From assembly GCF_020639365.1 (NCBI RefSeq), contig NZ_JAINUL010000001.1, forward strand, positions 6,988,969 to 7,052,968: DNA of 64,000 nt, read 5' to 3'. The notes under the pieces were generated by a model. It was not told the DNA's origin, ran no database searches, and was given only the letters and a program-made list of their open reading frames with translations. Every line of letters starts with the position of its first letter. Position 1 is the stretch's first letter. Made by a program: the position numbers and the translations under genes. Below are positions 19,121-26,682 of the stretch, in pieces. The DNA comes from Streptomyces flavotricini (lineage in GTDB: Bacteria > Actinomycetota > Actinomycetes > Streptomycetales > Streptomycetaceae).

Positions 19121-20619
19121 AGGCTGCCGACACCGACCCCGCCGAGCTGCGGTCGTCCCTGCTCGGACTGGAGATCTTCGCCGGGCTCACCGAGGACCAG
19201 CTGGACTGGCTGGTCTCCGTCTCCGAGCCCCGGGTCCTCGGCGACGGGGAGGTCCTGTTCCGGGACGGCGAGGAGGCTTCCGGCTTCCACGTCCTGCTGG
19301 CGGGTGGGCTGGTCGTCACCAAGGTCGTGGACGGCCGGGAGGAGGTACTGACGCGGCACTCCACCGAGGAGGAGAGCGCCGCCGCCGAGGAGCACGACGG
19401 GAAGCCGTCCGCCGCACACCGCTTCACGGGCGAGCTGCCGCTGCTGACGGACGGGGCGTACGTGGCCACCGCCGCGGCGAGCGGACCGGCGACGACCGTC
19501 GTCGCGTACCCGAAGCCGGTGTTCTTCGAAATGCTGACCCGCTGCCACGGGGTGGCGGCCGTCCTGATCCCGGTACTGGCCTGGCGGATCAAGTCCTCGG
19601 AGGTGCAGGCCCGCAAGCGGGCCACCGTCGAGGCGCTCGGCACCCTGGCCGCCGGCCTCGCGCACGAGCTGAACAACCCGGCGGCCGCCGTGGCCCGGGC
19701 CGCGCAGGAGCTGGCGCCGGCCCTGGAGGGGCTCACGAGGACCGCACAGGCCTGGGGCGCCGCGGCGACGGGCGCGGAGCGCTCCGTGCTCGACCGGCTG
19801 GCGGAGGAACTCGACAAGCTGCCGCCGCCGGTCACCACCGACCCGTTCGCCCAGGCCGACGCCGAGGAGGAGATCGCCGACTGGGCCGAGCGGGCGGGTA
19901 CCGAGCGGCCCGGGCTGCTCGGCTCGGGGGTCTCGGACCTCGGGCTGGAACTGGGCTGGCTGCTGGAGCGGCTGGAAGGGATCGGGGAGCCGGCCCTGCC
20001 CGCCGCCCTGGACCATCTGGCGGCCCTGCTGGAGATCCGCTCGCTCGCCGCGGAACTGCGTGCCGCCGGTCCCAGGATCTCCCAACTCGTCGCCGCCACC
20101 CGGGATTACGCCAATCTCGACCGGGCACCCGAGCAGCGCTTCGCGGTGGCCGACGGGATCGAGAACACGCTGGTCGTCCTGCGGGCCAAGCTCGCCGGGA
20201 TCACCATCGTGCGCGCGTACGAATCGGACCTGCCCGAACTGACGGGCTATCCGAGCGAGTTGAACCAGGTGTGGACCAACCTGGTCGACAACGCGGCCGA
20301 GGCCATGGAGGGTGCCGGCACCCTCACCCTGCGGGTGCGCGCCGAGGGCGTGTGCCTGGTCGTGGAGATCACCGACACCGGGCGGGGCATCCCCGAGGAC
20401 TCCCTGCCGCGGATCTTCGAGCCCTTCTACACGACCAAGGACGTGGGGAAGGGCACGGGCCTCGGACTGCACCTCAGCTACCGCATCGTGACCCAGCGCC
20501 ACCACGGATCGATCACCGCCCGCTCGCGTCCGGGCGAGACCCGGATGGTCGTCCGGCTGCCGCTCACCGCGGCCGCCGCCTGCGCCGAAACACCTGATGA
20601 ACCCACCTCCACCCACTGA
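19117..20619 (+). CDS. Histidine kinase with cyclic-nucleotide-binding-like sensor domain
   Basis: A 500-residue protein. Residues ~12-145 form a cNMP-binding-like beta roll (IFAGLTEDQLDWLVSVSEPRV ... DGEEASGFHVLLAGG) broken by an acidic insert (STEEESAAAEEHDGK). A kinase core follows with H box AGLAHELNNPAAAVA (His ~183), N box NLVDNAAEAMEG, and G boxes DTGRGIPEDS and KGTGLGLHLS. The domain is soluble with no TM helix, so it senses an internal signal. No response regulator lies within the cluster, so its partner is elsewhere or it acts as a metabolic switch. Related thioredoxin-reductase/cNMP proteins exist, but the kinase part is clear here. Confidence 0.85.
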   Translation: MKAADTDPAELRSSLLGLEIFAGLTEDQLDWLVSVSEPRVLGDGEVLFRDGEEASGFHVLLAGGLVVTKVVDGREEVLTRHSTEEESAAAEEHDGKPSAAHRFTGELPLLTDGAYVATAAASGPATTVVAYPKPVFFEMLTRCHGVAAVLIPVLAWRIKSSEVQARKRATVEALGTLAAGLAHELNNPAAAVARAAQELAPALEGLTRTAQAWGAAATGAERSVLDRLAEELDKLPPPVTTDPFAQADAEEEIADWAERAGTERPGLLGSGVSDLGLELGWLLERLEGIGEPALPAALDHLAALLEIRSLAAELRAAGPRISQLVAATRDYANLDRAPEQRFAVADGIENTLVVLRAKLAGITIVRAYESDLPELTGYPSELNQVWTNLVDNAAEAMEGAGTLTLRVRAEGVCLVVEITDTGRGIPEDSLPRIFEPFYTTKDVGKGTGLGLHLSYRIVTQRHHGSITARSRPGETRMVVRLPLTAAAACAETPDEPTSTH

Positions 20620-20631
20620 AACGGAGTCGAC

Positions 20632-20973
20632 ATGGCCACGTACGACCTCTCCAAGCTCCACCCGGTGTTCGTCCGCCAGATGGAGGCGCTGGCCGCCCTG
20701 GACATCGAGGCGGTCATGAAGAACTACACCGACGACGCGGTGCTGTTGCGCTTCGAGGGGGCCTCCGTCGGCATCGAAGCCGTGCGGGAGACCTTCACGG
20801 GATACCTGACCGTGAAGCCGACCCTGGTGGAGCTCCAGGAGTACATCGAGACCGAGGACACGATCTTCTACCGCGCGATCATGAACCTGAACGGCGAGCC
20901 GGAGCACGCGTTCGGGACACTCGTGGTCCGCGATGGCCGGATCTGGCGCCAGACCGCCGGTTTCGGCAGCTGA
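20632..20973 (+). CDS. NTF2-like (SnoaL-like) protein
   Basis: A 113-residue single-domain NTF2-like protein with opening helix FVRQMEALAALDIEAVMKNY, strand DDAVLLRFEGASVGIEAV and closing strands EHAFGTLVVRDGRIWRQTAGF. It is shorter than the NTF2-like genes at the left edge and only distantly similar. It has a good ribosome site (ACGGAG) and begins 12 bp after the kinase stop, so it is the last gene of that transcription unit. It could be a ligand-binding partner of the kinase or an enzyme of the pathway. Confidence 0.75.
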   Translation: MATYDLSKLHPVFVRQMEALAALDIEAVMKNYTDDAVLLRFEGASVGIEAVRETFTGYLTVKPTLVELQEYIETEDTIFYRAIMNLNGEPEHAFGTLVVRDGRIWRQTAGFGS

Positions 20974-21101
20974 CCAACGATATCTGGGTAGCGTGTGCGG
21001 GGAGGGCGAAGGCAGCGCCCTCCCCGCACGTACAAGCCCCTCCGGCGACAGGGACGGCGCCGGTCGGAAGGCTTGGCTTGTGAAATGGCAAAGGGGAGGT
21101 C

Positions 21102-21749
21102 ATGGAACGCGAAACCGGGCGGGTCGAGGCATTCAGTGACGGTGTATTCGCCATCGTCATCACGATTCTTGTTCTGGAACTCAAGGTTCCGGAGGAAAAA
21201 GGATCGGACTTCTGGCACGGGGTGTCGGAACAGTGGCCGCACTATGCCGCATACGTGGTGAGTTTCCTCATCATCGGCGTGATGTGGGTGAATCACCACA
21301 CCATCTTCAGTCACCTGAAGCGGGTCGACCGACCACTGTTGTTCCTGAATCTCCTGGTGCTGATGGTGGTATCGGTGATTCCCTACACCACCACCGTGCT
21401 GGCCGAGCACCTCGTCGAAGAGGGCGGCTCCGCCAATGCCGCCGCCGTCCTCTACAGTTCGGTCACCGTCGCCTACGCGCTGGCGTTCCTGGCCTTCTGG
21501 TGGTACGTCACGCGGGTGGGCCACCTGTTCCACGAGCGGGTGGACAAGGACGGCGCCCGCGCCACCCGCGTGCGCTTCGGTCTCGGCGCCGTGGCCTACC
21601 CCTTGACCGTTCTCCTGTCCTTCTTCTCCGCTCCCCTCACTCTCGCCGCACACTTCCTGATCGCTCTCTACTATGCGGCGAACCAGATCCCCATCCCCCT
21701 CGTGGTAGAGGAAGAGCGGCTCGAATCTGTGAGCGACCTCAGGAAGTAG
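21102..21749 (+). CDS. TMEM175-family (DUF1211) potassium channel-like membrane protein
   Basis: A 215-residue integral membrane protein with about six TM helices. It starts with the TMEM175 signature EAFSDGVFAIVITILVLELKVP, in which the FSDGVFAI helix lines the pore in characterised bacterial homologues that conduct K+ without a classic selectivity filter. The length is that of the single-repeat bacterial form, which assembles as a tetramer. AAAGGGGAGG lies just upstream of the ATG. It follows a 128-bp gap after the NTF2 gene, so it may have its own promoter. No link to the surrounding metabolism is visible. Confidence 0.85.
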   Translation: MERETGRVEAFSDGVFAIVITILVLELKVPEEKGSDFWHGVSEQWPHYAAYVVSFLIIGVMWVNHHTIFSHLKRVDRPLLFLNLLVLMVVSVIPYTTTVLAEHLVEEGGSANAAAVLYSSVTVAYALAFLAFWWYVTRVGHLFHERVDKDGARATRVRFGLGAVAYPLTVLLSFFSAPLTLAAHFLIALYYAANQIPIPLVVEEERLESVSDLRK

Positions 21750-21820
21750 CCGCCGGGGCCTACGGCCGTTCTGTACGGTCAAGTAGGGTATTGGATCTAG
21801 TGGTCGCGGGGGAGGCCCAG

Positions 21821-23146
21821 ATGGCTCGCGTAGTCACGCCGGAGGATTCCACGAAGGAAATCTCCGAATTGATCGACGTCCTGATCTCTCTTTTCTTCGA
21901 ATCCTTACCCCGGCGGGACCAGCGAAACTGGGCCCGCGTTTATCTCAACGGCCTGGTGCGGACCAGTGGGAAGAAAACAATCCGTAACATCGCCGGAACG
22001 GGCGCCAGTTCCGTCGAGCAGAGCCTCCAGCAGTTCATCAGCAAGTCCCCCTGGGACTGGACCCCGGTGCGCCGCTCCCTCGCCCAGTACCTCGAGCGCA
22101 CCGCCCAGCGCCCGCTGGCCTGGGTGGTCCAGCCCATGGTCATCGAGAAGGCCGGCGACCGCTCCGTCGGGGTCGGCCGCCAGTTCGTCCCCCAGCTGGG
22201 CCGGACCGCCAACTGCCAGCAGGCCAGCGGCATCTGGCTGGCCTCCAGCGAAGCCAGCTTCCCCGTCGAATGGACCCTCACCCTCCCGGGGCCCTGGACG
22301 AACGAGCTGATGCGCCGCCGGCGGGCCGGCATCCCCGACACCGCCCGCTCGCTCACCCCCGCCCAGGACGCCGTACACGCCGTCCAGCGGATGGCCGCCA
22401 CCTGGCAACTCCAGCGCCGGCCCGTGGTGATGGAGGTCGCCAACACCGACATCCCGCAGAGCATCGAGTCCTTCGCCCTGCAGGACATCCCCTTCGTCTT
22501 CAAGGTCGACGGCTCGCTGCCCGTCTCCTTCGGCGGCGCCGGCCGGCACAAGCCCGGACCGCACACGGCCCCCGCCCGCGAACTCATCGACTCCCTGCGC
22601 TCCCAGCGGCGCGTCGTCGAATGGACCCGGCACGGCCGGGCCGAAGGGGCAGTCACCCTGCTGACCTCGGCCGCCATCCTCGCGACCCCCGGCGAGGACC
22701 GCCCCGTACCGATGCCGCCCACCCCGCTGCTGCTCGTCGGCGCCTGGACCGAGGCGGCCCTGCTGCCCTCCGAGTTCTGGATCACCAACATCGGGGACCG
22801 GCCGCTGGCCCAGCTCTTCCTGCTCGCCAAACTCACCGACCGGGTATCCCTCGATTTCACCGAGACCTGCGAACCCGTAGGCATCCGTGATTTCGAGGGC
22901 CGCTCCTTCCGTGGCTGGCACCACCACGCCACGCTCGCGAGCGTCGCCCACGCGTCGAAACTGCTCAGCGCCCGCGGCCGGGTCCCCGACGTATTCCCCG
23001 GCCCCGGCCGGCCCGCCATCGGAGGGGCTCCGGCTCCCCGCCCGCGCACCGCGGGGCCCGGCCCCCTGCCGCGGACCGGGCCGCCCGTGCTGCCGCCGCG
23101 GCCGCTGATCCCCGGCCAGAGCGCGAGACGCGAGTACATCCGCTGA
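21821..23146 (+). CDS. IS701-like DDE transposase homologue, catalytic site degraded (TTA codon)
   Basis: A 441-residue protein with the overall layout of IS701-family transposases: SVGVGRQFVPQLGRTANCQ in the middle and the C-terminal signature FEGRSFRGWHHHATLA. The first catalytic position, normally IDDTG, reads VIEKAGDRSVG. The second, normally in VVADAGYG, reads VMEVANTDIP. Both Asp residues are therefore replaced, while the Glu-containing motif remains. A Pro/Gly/Arg-rich tail of ~70 residues is added. Codon 29 (21,905-21,907) is TTA. The ATG at 21,821 follows GGGGGAGG, and the stop overlaps the XdhC start (TGATG). No terminal inverted repeats were seen. I read it as a domesticated, probably DNA-binding protein rather than a mobile element. 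Confidence 0.7.
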   Translation: MARVVTPEDSTKEISELIDVLISLFFESLPRRDQRNWARVYLNGLVRTSGKKTIRNIAGTGASSVEQSLQQFISKSPWDWTPVRRSLAQYLERTAQRPLAWVVQPMVIEKAGDRSVGVGRQFVPQLGRTANCQQASGIWLASSEASFPVEWTLTLPGPWTNELMRRRRAGIPDTARSLTPAQDAVHAVQRMAATWQLQRRPVVMEVANTDIPQSIESFALQDIPFVFKVDGSLPVSFGGAGRHKPGPHTAPARELIDSLRSQRRVVEWTRHGRAEGAVTLLTSAAILATPGEDRPVPMPPTPLLLVGAWTEAALLPSEFWITNIGDRPLAQLFLLAKLTDRVSLDFTETCEPVGIRDFEGRSFRGWHHHATLASVAHASKLLSARGRVPDVFPGPGRPAIGGAPAPRPRTAGPGPLPRTGPPVLPPRPLIPGQSARREYIR

Positions 23147-24285
23147 TGCTCGACATCGCCGAGGAACTACGCGCGTGGTGTGCCGCGCACCGGGAATTCG
23201 CCCTGGCCACCGTGGTCGCCGTCACCGGGAGCGCGCCGCGCGGACCGGGCGCCTCGCTCGCCGTCGACGCCGGCGGCACGGCCCTCGGCTCCGTATCCGG
23301 CGGCTGCGTGGAATCCGCCGTGCACGAGCTCTGCCTCGACGCCATCACCTCAGGCGAGGGCGGGGTGCACCGCTTCGGATACAGCGACGACGACGCCTTC
23401 GCCGTCGGCCTGACCTGCGGGGGAGTCCTGGACGTGCTCGTCACCCCGGTGCGCGGGCACGACCCGGTACGGCCCGTCCTCGGCTCCGTCCTGGAGGCCG
23501 CCGCCGGCGGGGCCCGGGCCGCACTGGCCCGGGTGGTCTCCGGCCCGCCGGCACAGCTCGGCCGGGCCCTCGCCGTCCGCCCCGACGGATCGTACGAGGG
23601 CTGCCTGGGCGGGGGCGCTGCCCTGGACCGGGCCGCCGCCCTGCACGTACGGGACCTCCTGCTGGCCGGGCGGACCGGTACCGCCGAGCTCGGCACCGCG
23701 GGCGGGCTGTGCGGGCAGCCGCTGACGCTGCTGGTCGAGTCCGCCGCCGAACCGCCCCGCCTGATCGTCTACGGGGCCATCGACTTCGCCGCCGCCCTCG
23801 CCCGGATCGGGGCCTTCCTGGGGCACCGGGTCACCGTCTGCGACGCCCGGCCCGTCTTCGCCACGCCCGCCCGCTTCCCCGCCGCCGACGAAGTGGTCGT
23901 GGACTGGCCGCACCGGCACCTGGCCGCGGAATGGGAGGCGGGCCGGGTGGACTCCCGTACGGCGGTGTGCGTCCTGACCCACGACGCCAAGTTCGACGTA
24001 CCGCTGCTGGCCCTCGCCCTGCGGATGCCCCTCGGCTACGTCGGGGCCATGGGATCACGGCGCACGCACGCCGCGCGCGAGCAGCGGCTGCGCGAGGAGG
24101 GGGTGCCGCAGGCCGCACTCGCCCGTTTGCGCTCGCCCATAGGGCTGGATCTCGGAGGCGCCACGCCCGAGGAGACGGCCCTGTCGATCGCCGCCGAGTT
24201 CACCGCGGCCCGGTACGGAGGATCGGTCCTGCCCCTGGCGCACCGGCCCGGTCCGGTGCATCGTGAGAGGACCAAGGTCCCGTGA
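23146..24285 (+). CDS. xdhC: XdhC/CoxI-family molybdenum hydroxylase maturation factor
   Basis: A 379-residue XdhC/CoxI protein. The N-terminal XdhC domain (~10-80) has GSAPRGPGASLAV and the signature VSGGCVESAV. The C-terminal Rossmann-like XdhC_C domain (~205-365) has LIVYGAIDFAAALARIG and GYVGAMGSRRTHAAREQRL. Family members bind the molybdenum cofactor, help insert the terminal sulfido ligand and load it into xanthine dehydrogenase-type enzymes. The obvious client is the hydroxylase at 14,028-17,832. The gene is coupled to the transposase-like gene by a 1-bp overlap, so that gene is transcribed as part of this metabolic cluster. Confidence 0.88.
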   Translation: MLDIAEELRAWCAAHREFALATVVAVTGSAPRGPGASLAVDAGGTALGSVSGGCVESAVHELCLDAITSGEGGVHRFGYSDDDAFAVGLTCGGVLDVLVTPVRGHDPVRPVLGSVLEAAAGGARAALARVVSGPPAQLGRALAVRPDGSYEGCLGGGAALDRAAALHVRDLLLAGRTGTAELGTAGGLCGQPLTLLVESAAEPPRLIVYGAIDFAAALARIGAFLGHRVTVCDARPVFATPARFPAADEVVVDWPHRHLAAEWEAGRVDSRTAVCVLTHDAKFDVPLLALALRMPLGYVGAMGSRRTHAAREQRLREEGVPQAALARLRSPIGLDLGGATPEETALSIAAEFTAARYGGSVLPLAHRPGPVHRERTKVP

Positions 24286-24315
24286 GACAGCCGACCGTCC
24301 CGTAGGAACAGACCA

Positions 24316-24370
24316 CACGGCCCGGTATGTCCTGGACGATCAGCCGGGGCGGCATTGATACCGGGCCGTG
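24316..24370 (+). promoter_or_regulatory. Long inverted repeat between xdhC and guaB1
   Basis: CACGGCCCGGTAT (24,316-24,328) and ATACCGGGCCGTG (24,358-24,370) are perfect 13-bp arms around a 29-base loop. The structure begins 30 bp after the xdhC stop and ends 80 bp before the guaB1 GTG. No T run follows. It could be the xdhC terminator, or a leader element or operator controlling guaB1. The large loop is more than a simple terminator needs. Confidence 0.55.
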
Positions 24371-24450
24371 GGAGAATGAAGTACGTGCGTTTCCCCGGCC
24401 GCCCGCCGGGGCCGCAGCCGGATCCTTCGATCGACTGGGATGTTCAGCAC

Positions 24451-25893
24451 GTGCGTTTCCTCAATGACCAGAAGCCGCCGTACGACCTGACGTACGACGA
24501 TGTGTTCATGGTGCCGAGCCGCTCCGCGGTCGGTTCCCGCCAGGGCGTGGACCTCTCCTCGCCCGACGGCACCGGCACCACCATTCCGCTCGTCGTGGCG
24601 AACATGACCGCCATCGCGGGCCGCCGCATGGCCGAGACGGTCGCCCGCCGCGGCGGCATCGTGGTCATCCCGCAGGACATCCCGATCGAGGTCGTCACCG
24701 ACGTCATCTCCTGGGTGAAGACCCGCCACCACGTGCTCGACACCCCGATCACGCTGGCGCCCACCCAGACCGTCGCCGACGCCCTGTCCCTGCTGCCCAA
24801 GCGGGCCCACGGCGCCGGTGTCGTCGTCGACGCCGACGGCCGCCCGGTCGGTGTCGTCACCGACCACGACCTGACCGGCGTGGACCGCTTCACCCAGCTC
24901 TCCGAGGTCATGTCGAAGGAGCTCCTGCTCATCGACGCCGACATCGACCCCCGCGAGGCCTTCAACAAGCTCGACGCCGGCCACCGCAAGCTGGCCCCGG
25001 CCGTCGACAAGGACGGCAAGCTCGTCGGCCTCCTCACCCGCAAGGGCGCGCTGCGCGCGACCCTCTACACCCCGGCCACCGACGCCGACGGCAAGCTGCG
25101 CATCGCCGCGGCCGTCGGCATCAACGGCGACTTCGTGCAGAAGGCCAAGCAGCTGCTCGACGCGGGCGTGGACACGCTCGTCATCGACACGGCCCACGGC
25201 CACCAGGAGTCGATGATCAACGCGATCAAGGCCGTGCGCGCGCTGGACCCGCACGTCCCGATCGTGGCGGGCAACATCGTCGCCGCCGAGGGCGTCAAGG
25301 ACCTCATCGAGGCCGGCGCGGACATCATCAAGGTCGGTGTGGGCCCCGGCGCCATGTGCACCACCCGCATGATGACCGGCGTGGGCCGCCCGCAGTTCTC
25401 CGCGGTGCTGGAGTGCGCGGCGGAGGCGAAGAAGCACGGCAAGCACGTGTGGGCCGACGGCGGCGTCCGTCACCCGCGCGACGTGGCGATGGCGCTGGCC
25501 GCCGGCGCGTCGAACGTGATGATCGGCTCCTGGTTCGCCGGGACGTACGAGTCCCCGGGCGACCTGCAGCAGTCCGCCGACGGGCGCTTCTACAAGGAGT
25601 CGTTCGGCATGGCGTCGGCGCGCGCCGTGCAGAACCGCACCTCCGAGGAGTCCGCGTACGACCGGGCCCGCAAGGGCCTGTTCGAGGAGGGCATCTCCAC
25701 CTCGCGGATGTTCCTGGACCCGGCCCGTCCGGGCGTCGAGGACCTGATCGACTCGATCATCGCCGGCGTCCGCTCCTCCTGCACCTACGCGGGCGCGGGC
25801 TCCCTCGCGGAGTTCGAGGAGAAGGCCGTGGTCGGCGTCCAGTCGGCGGCCGGCTACGCCGAGGGCAAGCCCCTCCACGCCAGCTGGAGCTAG
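24451..25893 (+). CDS. guaB1: GuaB1-family GMP reductase (IMP dehydrogenase-related)
   Basis: A 480-residue (beta/alpha)8 barrel protein with a CBS pair inserted at ~95-205. The catalytic-loop Cys is in GPGAMCTTRMMTG (Cys303). The sequence follows mycobacterial GuaB1 almost end to end (start FLNDQKPPYDLTYDDVFMVPS, ending VGVQSAAGYAEGKPL). GuaB1 proteins have been shown to be GMP reductases, making IMP from GMP with NADPH in purine recycling, with the CBS pair as nucleotide-responsive module. The GTG at 24,451 gives the family N-terminus; an upstream ATG at 24,355 would add 32 unrelated residues. The ribosome site is weak. It is a single-gene unit with a strong terminator. Confidence 0.9.
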   Translation: MRFLNDQKPPYDLTYDDVFMVPSRSAVGSRQGVDLSSPDGTGTTIPLVVANMTAIAGRRMAETVARRGGIVVIPQDIPIEVVTDVISWVKTRHHVLDTPITLAPTQTVADALSLLPKRAHGAGVVVDADGRPVGVVTDHDLTGVDRFTQLSEVMSKELLLIDADIDPREAFNKLDAGHRKLAPAVDKDGKLVGLLTRKGALRATLYTPATDADGKLRIAAAVGINGDFVQKAKQLLDAGVDTLVIDTAHGHQESMINAIKAVRALDPHVPIVAGNIVAAEGVKDLIEAGADIIKVGVGPGAMCTTRMMTGVGRPQFSAVLECAAEAKKHGKHVWADGGVRHPRDVAMALAAGASNVMIGSWFAGTYESPGDLQQSADGRFYKESFGMASARAVQNRTSEESAYDRARKGLFEEGISTSRMFLDPARPGVEDLIDSIIAGVRSSCTYAGAGSLAEFEEKAVVGVQSAAGYAEGKPLHASWS

Positions 25894-25911
25894 TTCCCGC
25901 TTCCCGCTTTC

Positions 25912-25959
25912 CCGGTGGCCCCGGGCCCGTCCTCCGCGGACGTGGCCCGGGGCCACCGG
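25912..25959 (+). terminator. Strong hairpin terminator of guaB1
   Basis: Arms 25,912-25,927 (CCGGTGGCCCCGGGCC) and 25,944-25,959 are perfect 16-bp complements. The loop itself contains CGTCC/GGACG, which extends the stem. It lies 19 bp after the guaB1 stop. The following ~140 bp up to 26,100 has only a short CGGGTC/GACCCG palindrome near the sigma factor start. Confidence 0.8.
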
Positions 25960-26100
25960 CGCGTCCGGGAGACCGTTCGGCGAACCGTTCGACCGGTCGG
26001 CGCAGGTGGCGGACGGATACGCCATGCGGCGGATAACTCCGGGCGCCGGGTCCGTCACGCTCGGGTCATCCGACCCGGAACGACCCGGAAGGGGCACCCC

Positions 26101-26682
26101 GTGACCACGACCCTCTGCCGCCGGACCGACGCCCGCACCCTCGCGCGACTGCACAGCGAACACGGCAAGGCCCTCTACGGCTTCCTCCTCGGCCTCACCT
26201 TCGGCGACCGCCACCGGGCCGAGGACCTCCTCCAGGAGACGTTCTTCCGCGCCTGGAAACACCCCGAGGTACTGGAGAGCGACCACGCGTCCCTGCGCCC
26301 CTGGCTCTACACCGTCGGCCGGCGCCTGGCCATCGACGCCCGGCGGGCCCGCCTGGTCCGCCCCGCCGAGGTCGGCCCCGATGCCCTCGACGGCCACGCG
26401 CCGCTCGCCGACGACGGCACCGAGCAGGCCGTCACCGTCCTCGACGTCCGCGACGCGCTGAGATCCCTCAGCCCCCAGCACCGCGCGGTGCTCGTGCAGA
26501 TCTACTTCCGAGGGGCCTCGGTCTGCGAGGCCGCCCGGGCGCTCGGAGTCCCCACCGGGACCGTCAAGTCCCGTACGTACTACGCCCTGCGCGCCCTGCG
26601 CGAGGCCATGCCCGGCTACGGCCCGGGCCCCGGCACCGCGCCCGGTGCAGCCTCCGGCCCCGGTCGCCGCGCCGCCGCCTGA
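26101..26682 (+). CDS. ECF-type RNA polymerase sigma factor
   Basis: A 193-residue ECF sigma factor. Region 2 is visible as LHSEHGKALYGFLLGLTFG ... HRAEDLLQETFFRAWKH, with SLRPWLYTVGRRLAID closing it. Region 4 is SLSPQHRAVLVQIYFRG ... ARALGVPTGTVKSRTYYALRALREAM, a normal helix-turn-helix. A Gly/Pro/Ala tail follows. The GTG at 26,101 is chosen because the protein then begins just before region 2; GGAAGGGG lies 6-13 bp upstream. No anti-sigma gene is adjacent, which is unusual for this group. Its 3' end overlaps the convergent LAL regulator by 67 bp. Confidence 0.88.
   Translation: MTTTLCRRTDARTLARLHSEHGKALYGFLLGLTFGDRHRAEDLLQETFFRAWKHPEVLESDHASLRPWLYTVGRRLAIDARRARLVRPAEVGPDALDGHAPLADDGTEQAVTVLDVRDALRSLSPQHRAVLVQIYFRGASVCEAARALGVPTGTVKSRTYYALRALREAMPGYGPGPGTAPGAASGPGRRAAA

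Noticed and set aside
21750..23200. Intact insertion sequence around the transposase-like gene
   Set aside because: No terminal inverted repeats or target duplication were seen. The gene shares its stop with xdhC and the catalytic Asp residues are changed.
26101..26682. Target sigma factor of the RsbW-like kinase at 8,557
   Set aside because: It is an ECF-type sigma 17 kb away and of a group not normally controlled by RsbW proteins.
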